Positions 18,059 to 25,713 of a DNA stretch of 64,000 nucleotides are shown in pieces. The position numbers and the translations under genes were made by a program. Every line of letters starts with the position of its first letter. Positions within the stretch are counted from its first letter, which is position 1. The notes below the pieces were generated by a model, which saw only the letters and a program-made list of their open reading frames with translations, had not been told where the DNA came from and did not search any database. Source of the DNA: Bacteroidetes bacterium UBA4414 (GTDB lineage: Bacteria > Bacteroidota > Bacteroidia > Chitinophagales > Chitinophagaceae); contig DGQM01000023.1 in NCBI GenBank assembly GCA_002389765.1, forward strand, positions 320,369-384,368. The letters run 5' to 3'.

Positions 18059-18487
18059 ATGAAATCAGCTTGGATCGGTAAAGCGCTACTTTCTTCAGCA
18101 CTCGTGCTGACTTTGTTCGCTTGCAAGGATAAGACACAATCAACAACACCTGCTCCTGTTTATGTTGCAGGCAAAGGTGGTATGGCTACTATGCGTGTAG
18201 TAATGCAAAACAGTGGTCTGAATGTTGATAGCGGTTGGGTTTATGTAAAGTATAATGCCAGCGTTACACCTGTTGGAAATAAATACGACGACTCTACATT
18301 GGTAATACATGTAGACGGCGTACCAATGGCCATTTTTACCAATCTGAAAGTGGGTGATTATTTCTTTATGGGTAAAGGCTGGGATATTATACGTTCTCAA
18401 ACAGTATTTGGTACAAGGCCATTTACAATAGATAAATCTGCTGAATACGGTACCAGCTACCTGTATCTGCAAACTGCAAAACAGTAA
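18059..18487 (+). CDS. Small lipoprotein of unknown function
   Basis: A 142-residue protein with a lipoprotein signal peptide ending in the lipobox LFAC (Cys22), followed by KDKTQSTTPAP. The mature part appears rich in beta strand (MRVVMQNSGLNVDSGWVYVKYN, LVIHVDGVPMAIFTNLKVGDYFFMGKGWD). No family is recognised. It is a single-gene unit closed by a strong terminator at 18511. Confidence 0.75.
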   Translation: MKSAWIGKALLSSALVLTLFACKDKTQSTTPAPVYVAGKGGMATMRVVMQNSGLNVDSGWVYVKYNASVTPVGNKYDDSTLVIHVDGVPMAIFTNLKVGDYFFMGKGWDIIRSQTVFGTRPFTIDKSAEYGTSYLYLQTAKQ

Positions 18488-18510
18488 TTATCAACTCTTT
18501 ATAACATAGT

Positions 18511-18538
18511 AAAGCCTCTCTTTCTGAGAGGCTTTTTT
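18511..18538 (+). terminator. Terminator after the lipoprotein gene
   Basis: AAAGCCTCTC and GAGAGGCTTT form a perfect 10-bp stem around TTTCT, followed by TTT. It lies 23 bases past the stop. Confidence 0.92.
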
Positions 18539-18589
18539 AGTATGTTAATAACATGTGTATTTTTTACACTGCCTTAACACACCCTACTG

Positions 18590-18618
18590 TTGACTGGCAC
18601 TATTATTTGTTAACTTTG
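18590..18618 (+). promoter_or_regulatory. Promoter of the TPR protein gene
   Basis: TTG (18590-18592), 18 bases, then TAACTTTG (18611-18618): a full Bacteroidota promoter. The ATG at 18636 is only 17 bases further, so the mRNA leader is very short. Confidence 0.65.
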
Positions 18619-18635
18619 GTATAAACACAGTTGCT

Positions 18636-20054
18636 ATGTTTGAAGATGATGATTTTTTAGATGATGAAATGGACTCGCTGGACGAACTGCTGCAACGTTA
18701 CGAAGAGGTGAAGAAGGGCGAATCATCTACCATACTTGACGAAGATGATTTTGAGCGGGTGATAGAATTTTACTTCCAGAACAGTAATGAAGAGCAGGCA
18801 CTATTGGCTTGCGATATTGCCGGTACATACTATCCTTTTTCTGCATCCATAATGCTGCTGCGTGCAGAGATTCTGACGCAGGCACAGAAATACGGACAGG
18901 CGCTGAAAGTGCTTGACGAAGTGGAAGAAAGCGACCCTAAAAACCTTGACGCAACACTGTTGCGTTCTGATATATTGCTTGGCCAGTTCAAATACGATCA
19001 GGCTGCAATGTGGTTGGAGCAAAAGTCGGCCGAGTTTAATGGCAGAGATAAGATAGAAATATTGCTGGAGCTGTCTGATGTGTACGATGAATGTGAAGAG
19101 TTTGATGCTGTATTTGATACACTGAAGCGTGTTATAAAAATAGATAAACGCAATGAAGAAGCATTGCAGAAAATCTGCTTTTGGGCAGACTTTACAAAAC
19201 GTCTTGAAGAGAGCGTAACACTACATACACAACTTACAGAAGAAGATCCATTCAATGCACTCGCTTGGTTCAATCTGGGCGCAGCGTATCAGGGATTGAA
19301 GCTGTATGAAAAATCGATAGACGCATACGAGTATTGTGTAGCCATAGATGAGAAATTTGAATTTGCATATCGCAATATGGCCGATGCATTTATGCGCATG
19401 AAGTGGTATGACAAAGCTATAGAAGTACTGGAAAAACACCTGGAGATAGCAAAGCCTGAAGATGTAATCTTTGAAGCGATGGGCTATTGCTGGGAGAAAC
19501 AAAAGAACTATCAGCGTGCACGTCACTTCTACCGTCAGGCTTCACAGCTGAGCCCAGAAGATGATACCATCTTCTACAAAATAGGTGAAACCTATGCACG
19601 CGAAAAACAATGGGAGAAAGCCGTAAAATCTTATTCTGTTGCGCTGCATCTTGATAAAGACAATGCTGCTTACTGCATGGCAATCGGCAATTGCCTGATG
19701 GAAATGGATGCAAAAAGTGAAGCGCTTGTATGCTACCTGAATGCCGTGCGCCTGAAACCCGGTAATAAGAGCACATGGGTTGCACTCATCAAAGGTTTGT
19801 ATGCATCGGGCTATTACGATGAGGGGCTTACACAACTGGAAGTAGCACGTGACCATTGTGGTGATAAACCCGACTTCTACTACTACCACGCCGCACTATT
19901 GCTGGAACTTGGTAAGAGTAAGGAAGCCATGCTGCAACTGGAAAAAGGATTAAAAGGTTCGTTGGCAAAACTGAAAGTGTTTACAGAACTGAACCCCGAA
20001 TACCTGCGGCGCAGCTCTGTTACAGACCTGATAAGCAAATACAAAAAGAAATAA
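18636..20054 (+). CDS. Tetratricopeptide repeat protein
   Basis: A 472-residue soluble protein with an acidic N-terminus (MFEDDDFLDDEMDSLDELL) and about nine to ten TPR helix pairs through residues 50-440, for example AWFNLGAAYQGLKLYEKSIDAYEYCVAID and FYKIGETYAREKQWEKAVKSYSVALHLD. There is no signal peptide or membrane segment, so it probably acts as a cytoplasmic scaffold. The function is unknown. It ends at a bidirectional terminator shared with korA. Confidence 0.88.
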   Translation: MFEDDDFLDDEMDSLDELLQRYEEVKKGESSTILDEDDFERVIEFYFQNSNEEQALLACDIAGTYYPFSASIMLLRAEILTQAQKYGQALKVLDEVEESDPKNLDATLLRSDILLGQFKYDQAAMWLEQKSAEFNGRDKIEILLELSDVYDECEEFDAVFDTLKRVIKIDKRNEEALQKICFWADFTKRLEESVTLHTQLTEEDPFNALAWFNLGAAYQGLKLYEKSIDAYEYCVAIDEKFEFAYRNMADAFMRMKWYDKAIEVLEKHLEIAKPEDVIFEAMGYCWEKQKNYQRARHFYRQASQLSPEDDTIFYKIGETYAREKQWEKAVKSYSVALHLDKDNAAYCMAIGNCLMEMDAKSEALVCYLNAVRLKPGNKSTWVALIKGLYASGYYDEGLTQLEVARDHCGDKPDFYYYHAALLLELGKSKEAMLQLEKGLKGSLAKLKVFTELNPEYLRRSSVTDLISKYKKK

Positions 20055-20082
20055 AAAGAGCCCCGAAGTATCGGGGCTCTTT
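20055..20082. terminator. Bidirectional terminator between the TPR gene and korA
   Basis: A perfect 12-bp stem (AAAGAGCCCCGA with TCGGGGCTCTTT) around AGTA, with A-runs on the left and T on the right, so it can serve both converging genes. It also shows that no korB follows korA in the same transcript. Confidence 0.92.
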
Positions 20083-20102
20083 CAATATATTACTACCTGT
20101 TA

Positions 20103-21947
20103 TTACAACAGTTCGCCGATGGCACTCACCAGTTCAGCTCTTGTAATAGGTGTACCTTTTATCTTATTAAATCCAACAGCATCTACCAGGTATTTATCGC
20201 GGATGATTTTGATGAGCTGGCCGTTGTTGATTTCGGGTATCAATACTTTCTTATAGCGTTGTAGCATCTCTCCCAGATTTTTAGGGAACGGGCGCATGTG
20301 GCGCAGATGTGCATGTGCTACAGATTTGCCTGCAGCCTGCAGTTCTGTTACAGCACTCTTGATAGAGCCGTATGTAGAACCCCAACCCAGCACCAGTACA
20401 TCACCGTTTTCAGGGCCGCTGTCCAGTGTTTGCAATGGTATATAGTCTGCAATCATTTCAACCTTAGCCTCACGGGTTTTCACCATGTGCTGATGGTTTT
20501 CAGGGTCGTAAGAAATATTACCTGATATATCTTCTTTTTCCAAACCACCAATGCGATGTTCCAAACCTGCAGAACCCGGAACAGACCATGGACGCACCAG
20601 TTTTTCATCGCGCTTATATGGCATGAATTTTTCTTCACCTTCTTCCAGCGCTGTTTTGAATTTCACCTCTATCGGTTGCAAATCTGCCGACTGCGGGAAA
20701 CGCCAAGGCTCTGCACCATTTGCTATATAGCCATCGCTCAGCAATATAACAGGTGTCATGTGCTGCACTGCAATACGTACTGCCTCGTAAGCTGCGTCAA
20801 AACAATCGCTTGGTGTAGATGCAGATATTACAGGCATCGGGCATTCGCCATTGCGGCCATAATATGCCTGTAGCAAATCGCTCTGCTCAGTTTTGGTAGG
20901 CAAGCCTGTAGAAGGGCCACCGCGTTGTATGTTTACTATCAGCAATGGTATCTCCAACATCACTGCCAGGCCCATCGCTTCTGTTTTCAGTGCCATACCA
21001 GGTCCCGATGTTGTAGTAACACCCAAACTACCACCGTATGATGCACCTATTGCAGATGTAATACCTGCTATCTCGTCCTCTGCTTGAAAAGTGCGGATAC
21101 CAAAGTTTTTGTAACGAGAAAGCTCGTGCAATATATCTGATGCCGGTGTAATAGGGTATGTACCCAAGAACATCGGCAAGCCAGACCTGTCACTTGCTGC
21201 AATCAGGCCATAAGCCAAAGCGGTATTACCGGTAATGCTACGGTATTTACCAGTTGGCAATTTTGCTTTTTCTACTTTGTAGCGAGATGTAAAAGCCTCT
21301 ACGGTATCGCCATAGTTATAGCCTGCTTGTAGTGCTTTTATATTGCTATCCAGTATTTCCTGTTTCTTACCAAACTTCTCTTTCAGGAAGGAGATAGTTA
21401 CTTCCATATCCCTGTTATACAACCAGTAGAGGAAGCCCAGTACAAACATATTTTTTGCACGGTCTTTTTCTTTTGTACCCAGTTGTATTTCCTTCAGCGC
21501 TTCGCGCGTCAGTTTGGTAACATCTATTTTATGCAGTTCGTAGTTTGCCAGCGAATCATCCTCTATCGGATTCACACCATCCGGATAGTTTGCAAGGCGC
21601 AGGTTTTTAGAGTCAAAGCCATCTGTATTGGCAATGATAATACCACCAGGCTTCAGCGATTTCAGGTTCACCTTCAGCGCAGCAGCATTCATAGCTACCA
21701 ACACATCACATGCATCGCCGGGTGTATATATACGATTGCTCGAAAAATGCAGCTGAAAACCACTTACACCAGGTACCGTACCCTGCGGGGCACGTATCTC
21801 TGCCGGAAAGTCCGGGAAGGTGGATAGGTCTATGCCTAAAAGTGCCGTACTATTTGTAAACTGGCTACCCGTAAGCTGCATACCATCGCCACTATCGCCT
21901 GCAAATTTTATTACTACATCTTCAACAACCTGCGTAGAAACTGACAT
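20103..21947 (-). CDS. korA: 2-oxoacid:ferredoxin oxidoreductase, fused gamma-alpha subunit (KorA type)
   Basis: A 614-residue protein. The N-terminal 190 residues are the gamma (CoA-interacting) domain (IKFAGDSGDGMQLTGSQFTNS). Residues about 215-614 are the alpha, pyrimidine-binding part of the thiamine diphosphate site (NTALAYGLIAASDRSGLPMFLGTYPITPASDILHELSRYKN) and the C-terminal domain II. Such enzymes decarboxylate 2-oxoglutarate or a related 2-oxoacid to the acyl-CoA and reduce ferredoxin. The start is the ATG ending at 21947 (MSVSTQVV). Activity needs a beta subunit (KorB), which normally adjoins; here a terminator follows and korB is not in the window. Confidence 0.9.
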   Translation of the reverse strand: MSVSTQVVEDVVIKFAGDSGDGMQLTGSQFTNSTALLGIDLSTFPDFPAEIRAPQGTVPGVSGFQLHFSSNRIYTPGDACDVLVAMNAAALKVNLKSLKPGGIIIANTDGFDSKNLRLANYPDGVNPIEDDSLANYELHKIDVTKLTREALKEIQLGTKEKDRAKNMFVLGFLYWLYNRDMEVTISFLKEKFGKKQEILDSNIKALQAGYNYGDTVEAFTSRYKVEKAKLPTGKYRSITGNTALAYGLIAASDRSGLPMFLGTYPITPASDILHELSRYKNFGIRTFQAEDEIAGITSAIGASYGGSLGVTTTSGPGMALKTEAMGLAVMLEIPLLIVNIQRGGPSTGLPTKTEQSDLLQAYYGRNGECPMPVISASTPSDCFDAAYEAVRIAVQHMTPVILLSDGYIANGAEPWRFPQSADLQPIEVKFKTALEEGEEKFMPYKRDEKLVRPWSVPGSAGLEHRIGGLEKEDISGNISYDPENHQHMVKTREAKVEMIADYIPLQTLDSGPENGDVLVLGWGSTYGSIKSAVTELQAAGKSVAHAHLRHMRPFPKNLGEMLQRYKKVLIPEINNGQLIKIIRDKYLVDAVGFNKIKGTPITRAELVSAIGELL

Positions 21948-21964
21948 ATAAAAAGAAATGGATG

Positions 21965-21972
21965 CAAAGTTA
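21965..21972 (-). promoter_or_regulatory. -7 promoter element of korA
   Basis: TAACTTTG on the minus strand, 17 bases before the korA ATG. No good -33 box was found at the usual spacing. Confidence 0.4.
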
Positions 21973-22011
21973 CGCATTTTGTATATGAACCGATAACAGA
22001 ATAACACTTAT

Positions 22012-22039
22012 AGATTTTTACACAACTGTGTTAAAATCT
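22012..22039. promoter_or_regulatory. 28-bp near-perfect palindrome between korA and the vWA gene
   Basis: AGATTTTTACACA and TGTGTTAAAATCT flank a central AC; 12 of 13 base pairs match. It lies in the 168-base divergent gap, about 40 bases upstream of the korA -7 box, and may bind a dimeric regulator. A degenerate piece of the CCCC/GGGG repeat family (ACCCCATTGGGGGT) follows at 22049-22062, and a possible -7 box for the vWA gene, TAGGTTTG, lies at 22086-22093. Confidence 0.45.
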
Positions 22040-22115
22040 GATTATCAAACCCCATTGGGGGTAGGGTTTGTTCAGGCATTTGGTGTAGGTTTGCCAATAG
22101 ATTATTCTTTACCTG

Positions 22116-24080
22116 ATGCGATTTTTTAAGAGCCTGTTGGTTTTGGCGTTATTGTCTTTTTGCGGTACACTGTTTGCACAAACAAAAAATGTAAAACAAC
22201 CCCGTATTCTTATTCTGCTCGATGGCTCATCGAGCATGAACTATGAATGGACAAATAATGAAAATCGCTTTCATGCAGCATCGCGCATCATACTGGCGCT
22301 GATGGATAGCATGTATAAGGTGAATAAAGATGTAGAATTTGCACTGCGTGTTTATGGCCATCAGTACCCGTCTCAACAAAACAACTGCTACGATACCAAA
22401 CTGGAAGTACACTTCAGTAAAGACAATATTGAACAAATGGGGCTGCGTTTGGAAAATCTGCATGCCATTGGTGTATCCCCGATTGCATTCTCGCTGAAAG
22501 AAGCTGCCGAATGGGATTTTGAAAGCCCGCACCTGAATAACTATAGCCTGATATTGGTAACAGATGGTGCTGAAAGTTGTGGTGGTGATATATGTGCTGT
22601 AGTAAAACAACTACTAGATAAAAAAATTGAATTCAAACCATATATACTGAGTTTGGTAGATAACCCGTCGCTAAAAAATGGTTATGATTGCCTCGGTACT
22701 TTTTTGCCTGTAGTAACAGAAAAAGATCTTCGTCCTTCCGTAGGTAAGATTGTAGAGGCTTATCAGCAAATGTTTATCATGCAAAAGATAGACAAAAAGC
22801 TATTGCAAGAGGCTGTTGTAAATGCACCAAGCGCACTGAAGGTAGATATACCTAAATTTAAAGTAACACAGGAAAAAGAACCCGAAACCGTTGTTAAAAA
22901 AGAACCGGAGCCTGTTGCTAAAAAAGAACCGGAAAAACCTAAACCGGCTATTACAAAACCACCTGTGGTTACTCCTCCCGTGGTTAAAACAGAACCCGCG
23001 AAAGACCTGACAGACCGCACTAAAGACATTGAAGAGCCACAACCTAAACTGATACCTGTTATAGACATTGTACAAATGCGTGTTGTGAATGCTAATCGCA
23101 GTTTCAAGATATTTTATATTGAAAAGGGTTTGAATACTGTTGATGTTCCCGCCTTCAAACCAACCATCTTAAAGGCAGAAACACCACCGCCGGTAGTAGC
23201 GCAAAACACACCACCGCCTAAACCTGCCACACCCACGCCTACGCCAATAAAACCCGCGCCTGCGCTTAAACCAACCAAATCAACACCTCCAACGCCACCT
23301 GTAGTGAAGGCTATTGTAATGCCTAAAACAGAACCTGAAAAGAAAGGTGAAACTACTTTGCAGGTTTACTTCAGCGATGGTGAAAAGAATTACGATTCTG
23401 CACCTATCATAGCATTGCTGGATCCGAAAACGAAGAAAGAAGTAATGCGCTTTCAACGCACAGTAAGTGCTGCAGGCGTACCAACACCACAAAAAGTACC
23501 TGCTGGTTATTATTATATGAATATTGTTGGCAGCCAGCATATTTATGATTTTACTACTCCTGCCAACGAGAATACTTCTATTACTATACCTATCAAAAAT
23601 GGTATTATCATCTTCTCTTACGATGGTAACCCTAAACGCCTGATGACCGATTATGTAGCTGTAGTTGCTAAACGCTTTGACGCTACAAGTGCTGCAGTGC
23701 AACAACCAACAAGTAAAGAGCTGGAATACGAACCGGGTACTTATAATATCAAGGTAAATACATTGCCCCCTTGGAATAAAACCATTTACCACGAAATCGG
23801 TTCAGACTACAATCTGGTAATACCGGAAGAAGGTGATTTGATAATTGCAAACAACACTGCACTGGGTAAGGTGAATCTGTATTACCCTTACGGAGATAAA
23901 TTCAGAACCTTCCTTACTTTACAAATAGATGGTAGCGGCAACGCAATAAAGCTGAGAGTACTGCCCGGTACTTATAAGGCAGGCTACAAGAAGAACCCGA
24001 ATTTGCCTATGGAAGAAGAAACCGTGGTGAATTTTACGGTTAAAAGCAATAATGTTACTAACTTAGAACTAACCAAATAG
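22116..24080 (+). CDS. Secreted von Willebrand factor A protein with Pro/Lys-rich linkers
   Basis: A 654-residue exported protein. Residues 1-21 are a signal peptide. The vWA domain (about 29-225) has the metal-site motif DGSSSM (Asp36, Ser38, Ser40) and VTDGAESCGGD. Two low-complexity linkers rich in proline, lysine and glutamate (about 250-320 and 350-405) separate it from beta-rich C-terminal modules with repeated PAGYYYMNI, PGTYNIKV and PGTYKAGYKK segments, which resemble small PEGA-like or carboxypeptidase-regulatory-type folds. Metal-dependent protein binding in the envelope is plausible; no partner is known. Confidence 0.82.
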   Translation: MRFFKSLLVLALLSFCGTLFAQTKNVKQPRILILLDGSSSMNYEWTNNENRFHAASRIILALMDSMYKVNKDVEFALRVYGHQYPSQQNNCYDTKLEVHFSKDNIEQMGLRLENLHAIGVSPIAFSLKEAAEWDFESPHLNNYSLILVTDGAESCGGDICAVVKQLLDKKIEFKPYILSLVDNPSLKNGYDCLGTFLPVVTEKDLRPSVGKIVEAYQQMFIMQKIDKKLLQEAVVNAPSALKVDIPKFKVTQEKEPETVVKKEPEPVAKKEPEKPKPAITKPPVVTPPVVKTEPAKDLTDRTKDIEEPQPKLIPVIDIVQMRVVNANRSFKIFYIEKGLNTVDVPAFKPTILKAETPPPVVAQNTPPPKPATPTPTPIKPAPALKPTKSTPPTPPVVKAIVMPKTEPEKKGETTLQVYFSDGEKNYDSAPIIALLDPKTKKEVMRFQRTVSAAGVPTPQKVPAGYYYMNIVGSQHIYDFTTPANENTSITIPIKNGIIIFSYDGNPKRLMTDYVAVVAKRFDATSAAVQQPTSKELEYEPGTYNIKVNTLPPWNKTIYHEIGSDYNLVIPEEGDLIIANNTALGKVNLYYPYGDKFRTFLTLQIDGSGNAIKLRVLPGTYKAGYKKNPNLPMEEETVVNFTVKSNNVTNLELTK

Positions 24081-24089
24081 TTTTTTCCA

Positions 24090-24533
24090 TTGGAAGACAT
24101 AGTCGTCAGACGTATTGACATCAACGACACTATATACCAACAGGTATATGATTTGCGCGAGGCCATACTGCGCCAGCCTATAGGTTTATCGCTAAAAGAT
24201 GAAGACCTGAGCGCAGATGCATTAAATACGATTTTCATTGCAGAACATCAGGGCAAAGTAATAGGCTGTGTAATGCTGTATCCTATTGCAGATGATGAAA
24301 AGATAAAACTGCGCCAAATGGCTGTATATGAAGAATGGCAGGGCAAAGGCATTGGCAAAAAACTGGTAGATGCTGCCGAACAATATGCCAAAGAAATCGG
24401 TTATTCATCCATCATACTACATGCACGTACGCTTGCAGAGGGATTTTATAAAAACCTCGGTTATTATACCACCAGCAGCGAGTTTACAGAAGTAGGCATT
24501 CCGCACATTGTGATGGAAAAAGATATATTTTGA
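24090..24533 (+). CDS. GNAT family N-acetyltransferase (small)
   Basis: A 147-residue acetyltransferase. The acetyl-CoA loop is EEWQGKGIGKKLVDAA (Q-x-x-G-x-G pattern), preceded by KLRQMAVY and followed by IILHARTLAEGFYKNLGY, the standard GNAT motifs A and B. The only reasonable start is the TTG at 24090, ten bases past the vWA gene stop; the next in-frame ATG would remove the first third of the fold. Its stop overlaps the next gene's start. The substrate is unknown. Confidence 0.85.
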   Translation: MEDIVVRRIDINDTIYQQVYDLREAILRQPIGLSLKDEDLSADALNTIFIAEHQGKVIGCVMLYPIADDEKIKLRQMAVYEEWQGKGIGKKLVDAAEQYAKEIGYSSIILHARTLAEGFYKNLGYYTTSSEFTEVGIPHIVMEKDIF

Positions 24534-25702
24534 GGCACTGCACCAAAAAGAACGATTCATTTCAGTACGAGTATCATCAGTCTTGCGCTACACTACCACA
24601 GGATTGGGATACGCTGCTGCCCGACGGACATTTTCTGAAGCGCAGCAATCTGAAAGCTACACAACAATCGCAGCTGGAGCATCTGAGTTATATCTATGTA
24701 TTGGTAAGCAATGGCGATAAACCCATAGCCGCCATTTACTTTCAGTTGCTGCGGTTGCAACAGCATCATCTGAATGAAGAAAACCTCAACAGTATGTCGC
24801 GCATTGGCTGGCGTGCATTTACCAATATTGTAAAACCTCGACTGTTGGTAGCAGGGCACCTGTTTCGCCACGATGTAGAGACTTATTACTATCACGAAAG
24901 TATCTCTCCCTTCGAGGCATACAAGATATACAACGATGTTATCAACGAACAGTTGGCAACCAATTGTGCATACGCAGTATTGGTGAAAGACCTGCCCGAT
25001 AACCTCGTTACTTACTTTCAGCACTATGCACCCAACTACATGTTGTTGCGCAACGACATTATGATGGAACTGGAGTTATCGCCTGAATGGAACAGCCTTG
25101 CAGACTATGAGAAAGCACTGAAGCATAAATATGCTCAACGCTTTCGTAAAGTGCGCAATGCCATAGCAGGTTTGCAGATACAGGAAATGAGTGCTAATGA
25201 AGTAGAAGCTGAAAAACAAACCATCTACCAACTATACAAGCAGGTATGCGAAAAGCAGACCGCACGCATAGGTATGATAAGTGAAGACTTTATACCCACA
25301 CTGAAAAAGCACAATCCTGAACAACTGAAAGTATGGGGTATGCGCGAAAACGGAAAGCTGGTAGCATTCTTCAGCGCATGGGTAAAGGAAGATGCTTTTG
25401 ATATGTTCTATATAGGTTTCGATTATGCACGTAATGCAGACCTGATGCTGTATTTTAACATCCTCTTCTGCGGTATAGAGCAGGGCATTGCACACAGAAA
25501 AAGCAAAGTCATCTTTGGCCGCACAGCACTGGATGCCAAAGCACGCCTGGGTTGCAGGCCTGTTTACAAATCTACTTTTGTGCTTATTCGCAACAGGTAT
25601 ATACGCATGGCTACACTCCGTTTGCAGAGCAACAGTCAATCGCAGGAAGGTGAGTGGGAACAACGCCACCCCTTAAAAGAAATACGAAAACCTAATAGCT
25701 AA
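24530..25702 (+). CDS. GNAT-fold acetyltransferase, FemAB/BioF2-like
   Basis: A 390-residue protein whose C-terminal half fits the long GNAT/FemAB-like fold: ADYEKALKHKYAQRFRKVRNAI, then VWGMRENGKLVAFFSAWVKEDAFDMFYIGFDY and IFGRTALDAKARLGCRP. It starts at a TTG in a TTGA overlap with the stop of the preceding gene, so the two are probably translationally coupled. No ATG exists before residue 88. Such proteins often modify cell-wall or lipid precursors, but the substrate here is not evident. It converges on polA with an 11-base gap. Confidence 0.75.
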   Translation: MRHCTKKNDSFQYEYHQSCATLPQDWDTLLPDGHFLKRSNLKATQQSQLEHLSYIYVLVSNGDKPIAAIYFQLLRLQQHHLNEENLNSMSRIGWRAFTNIVKPRLLVAGHLFRHDVETYYYHESISPFEAYKIYNDVINEQLATNCAYAVLVKDLPDNLVTYFQHYAPNYMLLRNDIMMELELSPEWNSLADYEKALKHKYAQRFRKVRNAIAGLQIQEMSANEVEAEKQTIYQLYKQVCEKQTARIGMISEDFIPTLKKHNPEQLKVWGMRENGKLVAFFSAWVKEDAFDMFYIGFDYARNADLMLYFNILFCGIEQGIAHRKSKVIFGRTALDAKARLGCRPVYKSTFVLIRNRYIRMATLRLQSNSQSQEGEWEQRHPLKEIRKPNS

Positions 25703-25713
25703 GTACTACATGC

